A stretch of 64,000 nucleotides of DNA from Actinomycetota bacterium (GTDB taxonomy: Bacteria; Actinomycetota; Thermoleophilia; Solirubrobacterales; 70-9): positions 136,148 to 200,147 of the forward strand of contig JAFDWD010001121.1 in the NCBI GenBank assembly GCA_018268695.1, read 5' to 3'. Positions 43,633 through 52,376 of the stretch are shown here, one piece after another (position 1 is the first letter of the stretch; the number at the start of each line of letters is the position of its first letter). The position numbers and the translations under genes are program-made. The notes under the pieces are model-generated. The model was given only the letters and a program-made list of their open reading frames with translations. It was not told the origin of the DNA and searched no databases.

Positions 43633-45564
43633 CTACAGGCCGGCCTCGGTGACGAAGCGCGAGGTCTTCACCTGCTTGCCCCAGCGGCGCGCGCAGCTCG
43701 ACATCACGAGGCTCTCCCGCGCGCGGGTCAGCGCCACGTAGGCGAGACGCCGCTCCTCTTCGGTGCGGCCCTCCTGGATGGCGCGGCTGGAGGGCATCAC
43801 CCCCTCGTCGAGGCCGGCCAGCCAGACGTGGGCGAACTCGAGGCCCTTGACCGCGTGGACGGTTCCGAGCGCGAGTGCCGATGCCGAGCGCCGCGAGTCG
43901 GTCGAGTAGAGCACCAGCTCCTGCAGGAACTCCGCCAGGGCGGGGCGACGGCCCTCGACCACGCACTGCTGCTGGTAGGAGCGCGCCGCCCGAAAGAGCT
44001 CGCGGACGCTGCCCAGTTCTCCGGCGCCCGCCCGCCCGCGACGGCGGAGCTGATCGGGGATGCCGGAGATGACGATGATGTCGCCGACCAGCATCTTGAA
44101 CTCGCGCCGCCCGCCGCGGGCGATCTCCCGGATCCGCTCCATCGACTCCCCGAAGGCGATCGCCGCCTTCCCGCGGCTCTCGCCGATGCCGGCCTCCCAG
44201 GGCACCAGGCAGACCTGCTCGTAGCCGAGACCGCGGGACTTGGCGGCCTCGATCAGCGCTCGGGCGCTCGCCGGCCCGAGGCCCGGACGGGACTCAAGGG
44301 CCCTGGCGAAGGCGGCCGAGTTGGCGGGGTTTACGGTCAGCGTCAGCCAGGCGAGCGCGTCGCGGACCTCCGAGCGCGCCCACAACGCCCGTTCCCCGAG
44401 GGTCGTGTAGGGGATGCCGCGGGTGCCGAGGGCGATCTCCAGGTCCTGGCGCACCCGCAGGCCCCGCATTCGCACCAGGACCCCGAGCTCCCCGGGCGCG
44501 ACTCCCGAGGAGATGTGGGCCTTGGCCCAGGCGGCGATCGCCTCGGCCTCCTCCTCCTCGGAGTCGTAGTGCTCATAGATCGGGTCGGGGCCCGGGCCGT
44601 AGGCGGCTTCGAGCGCCTTCGGGCGGCGCTGCTCGTTGTGGGCGATCAGCCGCAGGGCGGAGTCGACGATGCCGCCGTGCGAGCGGTAGTTGCGTCGCAG
44701 GACCACTGCGGCCGCGCCGGGGAAGTAGCGCTCGAAGTCGACCGTGAACTCCGGGTCGGCGCCGCGGAAGGCATAGACGATCTGATCGTCGTCGGCGACG
44801 ACCGTCAGCCCGGCGCCGGTCGGCGCCAGCAGGCGGATCATCGCGAACTGCGCCTCGGAGACGTCGTGGAACTCGTCGACGAGGAGGGCCTTGACCCCGG
44901 CCCGCCAGGGCGCCGCGTGGCGCTCGTCGGAGAGGACGATCGCCGCGGCGCGCACCAGGCCCTCGAAGTCCAGGGCGTTCGCGGCGCGCAGGTCGGACTC
45001 GTAGATGTCGAAGGCGCGGGCCGGGCCCGCATCGCCGCGCACCACCCAGAGCGCGGAGTCCTCGAGGTTCGCCTTGGCGGTCCCGATCCGGCGCACCAGC
45101 TCATGGGCGTCGAGGCCGGGCTCGGCCCGCTCGACCGCCGAGCGCGCCAGCTGCAGCTGGTCGTCGGAGTCGAAGATCGAGAAGCGGGGATCGAGGCCGA
45201 CGATCTCGGGGTGGCCGCGGACGACCTGGGCGGCGAGCGCGTGGATCGTCGAGATCCTCACCCCCGCCTGCTCGGAGGCGAGCTCGGCCGCCACACGCTC
45301 GGACATCTCCTTCGCGGCCTCGTTCGTGAAGGTGATCGCGACCACCTGGGCGGGCGCGACCTCACCCCCTCTTACGAGGTGGATGATCCGCTGCGTCAGG
45401 ACGCGGGTCTTGCCCGCGCCCGGACCGGCGACGACCAGGAGCGGCCGCTCGAGCGGGGCGTGGACCGCCGCCCCCTGATCCGGGTCGAGGCTGCGCTCCT
45501 CCGATGGAGCGGAGGCCTGTCGGACGGCCGCCTCGAGCGGCGGCGCCTCGGTTGCCTGGGCCAT
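43633..45564 (-). CDS. UvrD/PcrA-family superfamily 1 helicase
   Basis: The 643 residues carry the standard SF1 motifs: LLVVAGPGAGKTRVLTQR (I), VAITFTNEAAKEMSERV (Ia), LLVDEFHDVSEAQFA (II), VVLRRNYRS (IV) and LAYVALTRARESLVMSS (VI). It unwinds DNA in the 3'-to-5' direction by family. The ribosome-binding site GAAAGGAGGTGAG is optimal. Likely role: processing of the transferring strand or of recombination intermediates. Confidence 0.9.
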   Translation of the reverse strand: MAQATEAPPLEAAVRQASAPSEERSLDPDQGAAVHAPLERPLLVVAGPGAGKTRVLTQRIIHLVRGGEVAPAQVVAITFTNEAAKEMSERVAAELASEQAGVRISTIHALAAQVVRGHPEIVGLDPRFSIFDSDDQLQLARSAVERAEPGLDAHELVRRIGTAKANLEDSALWVVRGDAGPARAFDIYESDLRAANALDFEGLVRAAAIVLSDERHAAPWRAGVKALLVDEFHDVSEAQFAMIRLLAPTGAGLTVVADDDQIVYAFRGADPEFTVDFERYFPGAAAVVLRRNYRSHGGIVDSALRLIAHNEQRRPKALEAAYGPGPDPIYEHYDSEEEEAEAIAAWAKAHISSGVAPGELGVLVRMRGLRVRQDLEIALGTRGIPYTTLGERALWARSEVRDALAWLTLTVNPANSAAFARALESRPGLGPASARALIEAAKSRGLGYEQVCLVPWEAGIGESRGKAAIAFGESMERIREIARGGRREFKMLVGDIIVISGIPDQLRRRGRAGAGELGSVRELFRAARSYQQQCVVEGRRPALAEFLQELVLYSTDSRRSASALALGTVHAVKGLEFAHVWLAGLDEGVMPSSRAIQEGRTEEERRLAYVALTRARESLVMSSCARRWGKQVKTSRFVTEAGL

Positions 45565-45644
45565 CTCACCTCCTTTCGGGGTGGTTCGGGGCGCATCGCA
45601 GGCACGAGGTGTCGCCGACACGACGCCGGCTTCCCCTCCCTCGC

Positions 45645-46111
45645 TCAGCCCTCTTCACGGAGGACCTCGAAGTTGGCCTCGGCCTGTGACGGCGAGTCGT
45701 ATTCGTGGACCACGACCCCGCCGCGCTCCAGCACCGCGAGGAAGCGGTCGACGAGCACGACCGGCCCGTAGCCGGTCTCCGCGCAGGCGTCGTACTCGCC
45801 GTGCTCGTGAAGGACGGCGATCGCCGCGCCGAGACGCGGGTCGACGGCGCCCGCGAAGCGCGGCTCGACGACCAGGCCGGCGAGCCCGAGCTCGCCCTTG
45901 GCCTCGAGCATCGCCTCCGCCAGCGCGATCACCACCTCGTATTCGTTCAGGCGAGCGGCCTCGCGGTGGGCGGCTTCGAACGCGAACGGGCCGATCCTGT
46001 GCGTGCCCGACTCGGCGAAGAAGACGCCGTCGGAGTGCTCGGCCACCCCCACTCGCGCCCCTCGGGCACCGTGATGGCGGCCCGCGTGAGATCGTGGCGC
46101 GCGGCCCCCAT
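45645..46111 (-). CDS. Hypothetical protein, frame broken in a G run
   Basis: MGAARHDLTRAAITVPEGRE is read from the ATG at 46111, and VAEHSDGVFFAESGTHRIGP continues in another frame. One more G in the run at 46046-46050 joins them; the span becomes 156 codons exactly. Further on are EVVIALAEAMLEAKGELGLA and EYDSPSQAEANFEVL. The start shares a base with the upstream stop. Function unknown. Confidence 0.5.
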
Positions 46112-46479
46112 CAGCCCCTCGCTCCCACGGGCCCTGCGCCACCCGCGAGGACGACTCGCGTGCGGCCGAGGTGCCGGCGCGCGACGCAGCAGAGGGCGCC
46201 CGGCGGCGGGCTCGGCCGGCGGCGCGTGGGGCCGCCGGGTAGCGGCGGCCGCCCGGGGGCGGGCTCGGTGGCAGGAGCCCCGCTCCACTCGAGCGTCAGT
46301 TCGATCGCCCGGGGCGGCTCGCCATCACCCTCGGCGAGGGCCACCGGCAGCCAGTCGGCGACCTCGCCCGCCATCTGAACGAAGCAGTCGACCAGCGCGG
46401 GTGAGGCGACCTCGGCGAAGGCATCGCCGGTCCTGCCGTCCGGCAAGAGCGCGAAGGCGCTCATCGTGAACTCATCCAT
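46111..46479 (-). CDS. Hypothetical protein, 122 residues
   Basis: It reads MDEFTMSAFALLPDGRTGDA, then LVDCFVQMAGEVADWLPVAL, a Pro/Arg-rich middle and a Gly-rich end with GALCCVARRHLG. The ATG at 46479 overlaps the preceding stop by 8 bases. No family is recognised. Confidence 0.5.
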   Translation of the reverse strand: MDEFTMSAFALLPDGRTGDAFAEVASPALVDCFVQMAGEVADWLPVALAEGDGEPPRAIELTLEWSGAPATEPAPGRPPLPGGPTRRRPSPPPGALCCVARRHLGRTRVVLAGGAGPVGARG

Positions 46480-46813
46480 CGCCGACACCCGCCCCGACCC
46501 GACGGCCGCGGCCGGTGAGGATCATGAGGGGGCTGCGGGCGCACGCGGCAAGACGACGTAACCACCCTCCCCCGCGCAGCTCACAGGGTCTGATCTGGCA
46601 GAACTCGAGTCCGTCCTGGGCCTCGAAGTAGAGCTCGGTCGCCTCCGTGTCGTCGCTCGGCGGTTGCGCCGGCAGCGTGGGGTCGATCCGGCGCGCCTCC
46701 TCCCACCATTCGCGCGCCACGGCGGCAGCCGCGGCGAGGCCCCCCGAACGATGGCGATGGACGCTCACGTCGGTGCCGTGGCGATGCTCATAGATGAAGA
46801 CGTGGACCTTCAT
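46472..46813 (-). CDS. Small hypothetical protein, 113 residues
   Basis: It begins MKVHVFIYEHRHGTDVSVHR and contains ELYFEAQDGLEFCQIRPCEL. An AAAGGAGGTCCG site precedes the ATG. Small proteins with this beginning are common in actinobacterial mobile elements, in my memory, without assigned function. It overlaps the end of the DprA gene. Confidence 0.55.
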   Translation of the reverse strand: MKVHVFIYEHRHGTDVSVHRHRSGGLAAAAAVAREWWEEARRIDPTLPAQPPSDDTEATELYFEAQDGLEFCQIRPCELRGGGWLRRLAACARSPLMILTGRGRRVGAGVGDG

Positions 46814-47756
46814 CGGACCTCCTTTCGTCGTTTCCGGCGGCGCGGGCCGCGCGGCCAGAGGATTCGGTCGCCCCGATCACATCGAGGACGTCATGTGCGT
46901 CTCGGATCACCCGTGCGCCCGTGGCCAGCAGCTCGTTGGGCCCGGCCGAGACGCGCGAGGTGACGGGCCCGGGCACCGCGCCGACCTCACGGCCCGCCGC
47001 GCCGGCGAGCTCGGCGGTGACGAGCGACCCGGAGCGAGCGGCCGCCTCGACCACCACGGTCATCCCGGCGAGCGCCGCCATCACCCGGTTGCGTGCCGGG
47101 AAGCTCCACCGCCAGGGCGTCGAGCCGGGTGGCAGCTCCGAGACCACGGCGCCGGTCTCGACCACCCGGCGCCAGAGAGAGCGGTGCGCGGCCGGATAGG
47201 GAGTGTCCGGGCCGCAGCCTAGGACCGCCAGGGTGGGGCTGTCCGCGTCGAGGGCGCCCCAGTGGGCGCAGGCGTCGATGCCGAACGCGAGGCCGCTGAT
47301 CACGACCAGTCCCGTTCTTGCCAGTTCCCGCGCCAACTCGCGGGCGACCTCGCTCCCGTACGACGTCGCCCTGCGCGAGCCGACGATCGTCACCGCCGCC
47401 TGCGGCTCCAGGTCGCAGAGCAGCTCGCGGTCGCCGCGACCGATCAGCGCCCAGGGCGCGTCGGCGGCGTCACGCAGGCCCGGTGGGTAGCGATCGTGAT
47501 GGCGGCAGATCGACCAGCACTCCGTCATGTCGAGGCGCTCCCTCAGGTCCGCCTCGGCGAGCGCCTCGATCTCTTCGATGAATCTCCCTGCCGCATTCGG
47601 CGCGACGACCTCGACCAGCTCCTCGTTGCCGAGCCGCAGCAGTTCCGGCGAGCGCTTGCCGACCGAACCGGTCGCCGTCCTCTCGATGTAGGGGCCGAGC
47701 ATCGCCAGGAGCCAGGAGCGGCGCAGGCACTCGACGCAGGCACCCAGTTCAGACAC
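46788..47756 (-). CDS. dprA: DprA/Smf DNA-processing protein
   Basis: The 322 residues have the DprA Rossmann signature: VTIVGSRRATSYGSEVARE, VISGLAFGIDACAHWGAL, LGCGPDTPYPAAHRSL, FPARNRVMAALAGMTVVVE, and SGSLVTAELAGAAGREVGAV with VPGPVTS. The GTG start overlaps the ComM stop (GTGTCTGA). DprA loads RecA onto incoming single-stranded DNA in transformation; here it may protect the transferred strand. It sits beside ComM, an unusual pair inside a conjugative element. Confidence 0.88.
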   Translation of the reverse strand: MSELGACVECLRRSWLLAMLGPYIERTATGSVGKRSPELLRLGNEELVEVVAPNAAGRFIEEIEALAEADLRERLDMTECWSICRHHDRYPPGLRDAADAPWALIGRGDRELLCDLEPQAAVTIVGSRRATSYGSEVARELARELARTGLVVISGLAFGIDACAHWGALDADSPTLAVLGCGPDTPYPAAHRSLWRRVVETGAVVSELPPGSTPWRWSFPARNRVMAALAGMTVVVEAAARSGSLVTAELAGAAGREVGAVPGPVTSRVSAGPNELLATGARVIRDAHDVLDVIGATESSGRAARAAGNDERRSDEGPRLHL

Positions 47757-49236
47757 GGTCCCTCCTTCGCAGCCGCAGGGCTTGGGCCATCTCCTCCTCG
47801 CCGATCCTCTCCGCGCCGGACAGGTCGGCGAGGGTGCGGGCGACCCGCAGGGCGCGGTCATGAGCTCGCCCACTGAGGCGACGACGCGCGTCGAGGTCGG
47901 CGAGGAGCGCGGCGGCGGCCGGGTCGATGGCGCACCCACGAACCTCGGCCGGGGTCATCTGCGCGTTGCAGCGCCCCGGCCCCATGCGCGCTTCCTGGCG
48001 CTGCCGCGCCGCGCAGACGCGGTCGCGTACCGTCGCCGAGGACTCGCCCGCTTCCCAGATCTCATCCGCCGACGGCTGGGGCACCGCCGCCAGCAGGTCG
48101 ATCCGGTCGGCGAGCGCCGCACTCAGCTTCCCCCGGTAGCGCCCGACCTGCGCGGGACGACACGGGCAGGCCGGATCGTCCTCGCCACGCCCGCACGGGC
48201 ACGGGTTCGAGGCGGCGACGAGCAGGAACCGACAGGGGAGACGGAGCCTCCCGCCGACGCGCTGGATCGTGACCTCGCCGGCCTCGTGCGGTGCCCGCAG
48301 CGCCTCGAGGACCTCGCGGCGGAACTCGCAGAGCTCGTCGAGGAAGAGGACCCCCCGATGAGCCATGGTGACCTCGCCGGGGCGCGCCGGGGTGCCGCCG
48401 CCGATCAGCCCGGCGGCGCTGATCGTGTGGTGCGGGGCGCGGAAGGGACGCCCCGCCGGGAGCGTTGAGCCGAGTCGCCCGGTGGCGCTGGCGATCCGCC
48501 ACACCTCCGGTGCCTCGGCGTCGCCGAGCGGCGGCAGGAGCGAGGGCAGCATTCTCGCCGCGTGTGCCTTCCCCGCTGCCGGGGGCCCTACCATCAGGAG
48601 CGAGTGACCACCGGCGGCGGTGAGCTCGAGAGCCTGGCGCAGGTGCGGTTGACCGCCGATGTGCGCGAGGTCGGGGCCTCCCGGGATGTCGGTCCGCAAC
48701 CGGACGGGTGCGGGTTCCCGCTCCCACTCGCCCGCCGCGAGCCACGGCAGCCAGGCGACGTTCGACGCGGGCACCACGCCGATCCCACCGACGAGGGCGG
48801 CCTCCGGTCCGTTCTCGGCCGGCACCACGACCGTCTCGACGCCGGCCTCACGGGCCGCCTCGGCGATCGCGTAGGCCCCGCGGATCGGCCGCACCTCTCC
48901 GTCGAGCGCCAGCTCCCCGGCCAACGCCACCCGCTCCATCGCCGGCCAGTCGAGCTGGCCCGAGGCGCCCAGCAGGGCGGCCGCGATGGCGAGATCCATC
49001 CCCGGCCCCGCCTTGCGCAGGCTCGCGGGCGCCAGATTGACGACGATCCGCTGCGGCGGGAACTCGAAGCCGCCGTTGACCAGGGCGGCGCGGATCCGCT
49101 CGCGTGCCTCGCTCGCCGCTGCTTCGGGCAGCCCGACGATCGCGAAGCCGGGGAGGCCGCGGTGGACGTCGACCTCGATCCGCACGGGCCGGGCGGAGAT
49201 GCCGTCGAGGGTGAAGGTGCGGGCCGTGCTCAGCAC
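47749..49236 (-). CDS. comM: ComM/YifB-family AAA protein
   Basis: The 495 residues have the N-terminal ChlI-type domain (TLDGISARPVRIEVDVHRGL, GFAIVGLPEAAASEARER), a Walker A-like GPPAAGKAHAARML, Walker B GVLFLDELCEF and ASNPCPCGRGE. The Walker A Thr/Ser after Lys is replaced by Ala, which may weaken ATP use. The start at GTG 49236 is chosen by GAGGAGGG upstream. ComM is a branch-migration helicase of transformation. With DprA it forms a late-stage single-strand integration pair. Confidence 0.82.
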   Translation of the reverse strand: MLSTARTFTLDGISARPVRIEVDVHRGLPGFAIVGLPEAAASEARERIRAALVNGGFEFPPQRIVVNLAPASLRKAGPGMDLAIAAALLGASGQLDWPAMERVALAGELALDGEVRPIRGAYAIAEAAREAGVETVVVPAENGPEAALVGGIGVVPASNVAWLPWLAAGEWEREPAPVRLRTDIPGGPDLAHIGGQPHLRQALELTAAGGHSLLMVGPPAAGKAHAARMLPSLLPPLGDAEAPEVWRIASATGRLGSTLPAGRPFRAPHHTISAAGLIGGGTPARPGEVTMAHRGVLFLDELCEFRREVLEALRAPHEAGEVTIQRVGGRLRLPCRFLLVAASNPCPCGRGEDDPACPCRPAQVGRYRGKLSAALADRIDLLAAVPQPSADEIWEAGESSATVRDRVCAARQRQEARMGPGRCNAQMTPAEVRGCAIDPAAAALLADLDARRRLSGRAHDRALRVARTLADLSGAERIGEEEMAQALRLRRRDRV

Positions 49237-49270
49237 GGCCGGCCCTCCTCGACCCTCTTCTCGTTCGCCA

Positions 49271-49939
49271 TCATCGGATACCTCCGTTCGTGTCGAGTTG
49301 TCGATCCACCGCGGCGGAGTGCGCCGCACACCGTCGGCCCGCGACGTCGCCGAGCCAGGAGACGAGCGCCACGGGGAGCCCGTCGAGGTCCTCCGCCGGC
49401 AGCGCGCCGAAGAGAGCCCTGCGTTCGCGGACCCAGTCGAGCCGCCGCGCGAGGAGCGCGACCGCGATGCCGCGGCCGAGCAGGTCGAGCACCGTGGCGG
49501 CGCCGAGCGCCCGGTCGATCCCGGCCTCGCAGCAGACCAGCGCTGCGGTGAATCGTGACGCCGCCGGCTCCTCCAGCAACCTGGCGAGATCGGCGGTGGC
49601 CGCGTGGACGACGACCGGCGACCTCCCGACGGCGTCGAATGCCCGTCCGAGCGTCAAGAGGCCTTCATCGTCGGGCGCGACGGTGGTCACACAGATGCGC
49701 CCGCGCGCCACCAGATCTGCCCGAGGCAGGGCGGCGGCGACCCTTCTCTCGAGCCGCCCGGCGGCGGCGCTCGCCAGCAACGTCGGGCGCGCGGGACGAC
49801 CACCGAGGTCGACGAGGAGCGCCGCCCGGGTCGCGCCGCTCCCCGCACAGGCGAGCGCGGCGGCCGCCGCGCGCCCACCCTCGGCGCCACCGAGTGCGGT
49901 GACGAGGACGATCGGGGGAGCGCCCGCTCCCGCGGTCAT
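49271..49939 (-). CDS. P-loop-like or MinD-like protein with a degenerate nucleotide site
   Basis: The 222 residues begin MTAGAGAPPIVLVTALGGAE and continue GGRAAAAALACAGSG, ALLVDLGGR, a fold outline like MinD/ParA proteins (beta strand, P-loop position, helix, second strand). The loop GGAEGGRAA lacks the Lys and Ser/Thr of Walker A, so nucleotide binding is doubtful. The start overlaps the DUF3846 stop (ATGA). No ParB-partner role can be claimed. Confidence 0.45.
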   Translation of the reverse strand: MTAGAGAPPIVLVTALGGAEGGRAAAAALACAGSGATRAALLVDLGGRPARPTLLASAAAGRLERRVAAALPRADLVARGRICVTTVAPDDEGLLTLGRAFDAVGRSPVVVHAATADLARLLEEPAASRFTAALVCCEAGIDRALGAATVLDLLGRGIAVALLARRLDWVRERRALFGALPAEDLDGLPVALVSWLGDVAGRRCAAHSAAVDRQLDTNGGIR

Positions 49940-50292
49940 CCTCCCCTCCTCTCCGCAGGCTCCGCCGCTTCCGCACGGTCGACGCGTGCCAGCAGGCGGA
50001 CAAGATCCTCGGGCACCGCCCGGTTCTCTCCATCTCTCGGATCGAAGCCGGTCACCACGCATGGGCATGCGATCCAGTCATCGCAGCGCAGCGACTCGCG
50101 CAAGAGGGCCGTCGCGGTCCCGTTGGGCGTCATCGAGAACTTGCCGTCCTCGTTTATGTAGGCGACAGCGTCGGCCCGTCCGGGGACGTCGACCAGTTCT
50201 ATGTCGCCGTCGACCAGCCGCTGCAGATCGTCCAAGCCGTCCTGCTCGACCATCGTCGGGTCGCCGTCTACGGCGATCAGGATCGCCTTCAT
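49936..50292 (-). CDS. DUF3846-like small protein
   Basis: The 118 residues read MKAILIAVDGDPTMVEQDGL, then LVDGDIELVDVPGRADAVAY and INEDGKFSMTPNGTATAL. This pattern fits DUF3846, found in phages and mobile elements. AGGAGGACCG precedes the ATG at 50292. Function unknown. Confidence 0.6.
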   Translation of the reverse strand: MKAILIAVDGDPTMVEQDGLDDLQRLVDGDIELVDVPGRADAVAYINEDGKFSMTPNGTATALLRESLRCDDWIACPCVVTGFDPRDGENRAVPEDLVRLLARVDRAEAAEPAERRGG

Positions 50293-50420
50293 CGGTCCTC
50301 CTGGTTGTCGTTGGTGTCCTCGACTCCCACGCGCCGTGACCGGCGCACCTCGGGAGGGCGCGAATGCCATCGAGCTCCTTTCTTCGGGCGAACGCCCCGC
50401 GGGGCGCCGCCGATTGCTCC
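50293..50420. promoter_or_regulatory. Intergenic hairpin region
   Basis: GCGCCG-TGAC-CGGCGC near 50331-50346, and the self-complementary GCCCCGCGGGGC near 50395-50406, lie between the stop at 50421 and the start at 50292 on the minus strand. They fit the series of hairpins placed in the longer gaps of this transcript. Confidence 0.4.
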
Positions 50421-50696
50421 TCAGCCGGCGGGCGCCGGTCCGGCGGATGCCGGCGGATGCCCGACCGCCGCCTCGACGCGGCGGCAGACCGCCTTGTGAT
50501 CGGCGTCGGCGGCGACCGGATCGAAGGCCAGACCCGACCCGAAGCGCTCGACCTCGGGGCCGTCCTCTCCCCAGGTCACGTTCGTCTCATAGGCCTTCGG
50601 GCGAACCTCGGTCGTCGTCACGACGTAGGGCCCGACGTGGGTCCTGACCCAATGGCGGGTCAGGAAGAAGCGGGCCGCCTCGCCGATCGTCCTCAT
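50421..50696 (-). CDS. Hypothetical protein, 91 residues
   Basis: It reads MRTIGEAARFFLTRHWVRTH, VGPYVVTTTEVRPKAYETNV and ends with VCRRVEAAVGHPPASAGPAP. The ATG overlaps the upstream stop (ATGA). No family is recognised. Confidence 0.5.
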   Translation of the reverse strand: MRTIGEAARFFLTRHWVRTHVGPYVVTTTEVRPKAYETNVTWGEDGPEVERFGSGLAFDPVAADADHKAVCRRVEAAVGHPPASAGPAPAG

Positions 50697-51231
50697 CGCG
50701 AGCACGACCACCTCCTCGCGGTCATGCGGCCGGGTGCCGGGCCGGCGCCGGGCGCGACGGTTCGCCGGAGACGCCGCCGGGCCGCGGCGAGGGCCGGGCG
50801 CGCCCTGGACAACGCCCGCAGCTCCCTTCCCCGCAGATGGGCGAGGAGCGACCAGGCGGCGGCCTCGCCGGGATCGCCTGCGATCGCGTTCAACTGCTCG
50901 AAGCCGTGCTCGCGGACGCGGCGGGGCTTCGTCGCCAAGGCGCAGAACTCGGTCGGCTCGACGAGCCGGCTCGCCCGCCAGGCGAGGACCTGGCGGGCCC
51001 GCCGTGCACCGGCTGCCGCGAGGGTGAGCCATGCCCGCTCCAGGTCCGGCGGGCAACCCTCCGCGGCGGCGATCAGCGCACCGGGAACCCGCGGTCGGCG
51101 ACCGCGGCGAGAACCTCGCCAGCATCGGTCGCGGCCTCGAGCGCGACAGCGGCGGCGCGGATCTCCGCGGCGCCCTCTTCTCCGTCCTCGAGCGTGCTCC
51201 TGATCTCTTCGATTCGGCGCATCACGTGCAT
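50693..51231 (-). CDS. Paralogue of the 51300-51830 protein, frame broken in a C run
   Basis: The N-terminal part MHVMRRIEEIRSTLEDGEEG ends at a TGA; the rest, ERAWLTLAAAGARRARQVL and AAWSLLAHLRGRELRALSRA, is in the next frame. One more C in the run at 51083-51085 joins them into 179 residues. The result aligns along its length with the 176-residue neighbour (AWMTIAAAGPRAVRRAL, AWLLLARLRGRDIRRLVER). The helical repeat-like fold is unknown. A CTG start was considered and rejected. Confidence 0.5.
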
Positions 51232-51299
51232 GCGCGCTCCTTCCTGCCCGCGGTGCGGGCCGTCTCGGTCGGGGTCCGGCGGGCTCGCCTGCGCCGGGA

Positions 51300-51830
51300 C
51301 TAGACGAGGCCCAGCGCCTCGAGCTGGCCACGCAGCTGCGGGTTGATCGGCCGCCTGGACTCCCGGCGGGCCGCCTCGTAGCGGCGGCGGAGCGGGGCCT
51401 GGCGCTCGACCAGGCGACGGATGTCGCGGCCGCGCAGGCGGGCGAGGAGCAGCCAGGCTCCCCACTCCTCTTCGCACGTCGCCGCCTCGGCGCGCTGCTC
51501 GCAGGCCGCGTGGAGGTCCCCGCCGGCGACCAGGACCTCGACCAGCTCGTGCGGCGGGACGATCTGGGTGGCCCGCCTGCCCAGGGCGCGGCGGACCGCC
51601 CGCGGGCCCGCCGCGGCGATCGTCATCCATGCGAGGAGCTCAGGACGACCCCGACCCTGGGCGGCGTCGAGGACGACGTCGGTGAACTGGCGCGCAGCCA
51701 GGGTCGACATCAGGGCACCGACCGGCGTCTTGGCCTCGACGATCGCCAGGGAGCGCTCGAGGCCCTCCCGCTCGATCTCGCCTCCGGCGGCCTTCCTGAT
51801 CTCCTTCATCAGCTTGTAGCTCGGGTACAT
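51300..51830 (-). CDS. Helical hypothetical protein, paralogue of the gene before it
   Basis: The 176 residues read MYPSYKLMKEIRKAAGGEIE, VEAKTPVGALMSTLAARQF, LLAWMTIAAAGPRAVRRALG, CEEEWGAWLLLARLRGRDIR. It is all-helical by eye. AAGGAGCAGAAC precedes the ATG. The two paralogues sit side by side, which suggests a local duplication and a shared complex. Function unknown. Confidence 0.6.
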   Translation of the reverse strand: MYPSYKLMKEIRKAAGGEIEREGLERSLAIVEAKTPVGALMSTLAARQFTDVVLDAAQGRGRPELLAWMTIAAAGPRAVRRALGRRATQIVPPHELVEVLVAGGDLHAACEQRAEAATCEEEWGAWLLLARLRGRDIRRLVERQAPLRRRYEAARRESRRPINPQLRGQLEALGLV

Positions 51831-51995
51831 GTTCTGCTCCTTCCTCGCCCGGATCCGGGCAGGGTTCGTCGGACCCGCGGGCAGGGCCGCGGGCCGCTTC
51901 GTCGCCAGGTATGGGCCGCCCCGGAAGCGCTGCCGGAGTCGGCGGTTCAGATCCCGCGCCGCAGGACGCGGTACTGCTTCAGTTGGGGTACGGGG

Positions 51996-52376
51996 TCACT
52001 CGGCGCCGGGTCTCCCGACGACCGTCGCGACCACCTCAAGGTCGGGTTCCGCCGACCCGAGGATCGCCCGGAGGAGCCAGGCGCGGCCTCGGCCGGCGCG
52101 GGCGTCGGCCGCGAGATCGGCACGACCCGCCTCCTGCAGGCGCAGGGCAAGCATCTCCCCGCTCTCGACGCCGGCCAGGTCGCCTGGCAGAAGCTGTACG
52201 ACCTCGAGGACCCGCGCCCTCCCGATCCCCCAGCCAGGCTTCAGGTAACGCCCGCCGGAGAGCCGGCGGAACTCCATCTCCTCGGCCATCGCCTCCGCCA
52301 TGTGGACGGCCTCCTCGTCAGTGAGGGGGCGGTCGAAGCGCAGGCGGACGACCATCTCGTTCTTCTCGATCTCCAT
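51996..52376 (-). CDS. Hypothetical protein, 126 residues
   Basis: It reads MEIEKNEMVVRLRFDRPLTD, EEAVHMAEAMAEEMEFRRL and EVVATVVGRPGAE, with an alpha/beta outline. GGAGGAAA lies before the ATG at 52376. Function unknown. Confidence 0.5.
   Translation of the reverse strand: MEIEKNEMVVRLRFDRPLTDEEAVHMAEAMAEEMEFRRLSGGRYLKPGWGIGRARVLEVVQLLPGDLAGVESGEMLALRLQEAGRADLAADARAGRGRAWLLRAILGSAEPDLEVVATVVGRPGAE

Noticed and set aside
43012..45771. Plus-strand open frame of 919 codons.
   Set aside because: Antisense of RecT and UvrD, whose motifs are unambiguous.
51073..51079. A CTG start for the 50693 gene overlapping the previous TGA.
   Set aside because: Comparison with the intact paralogue at 51300-51830 shows the two frames are one protein; a missing C at 51083-51085 explains the break.
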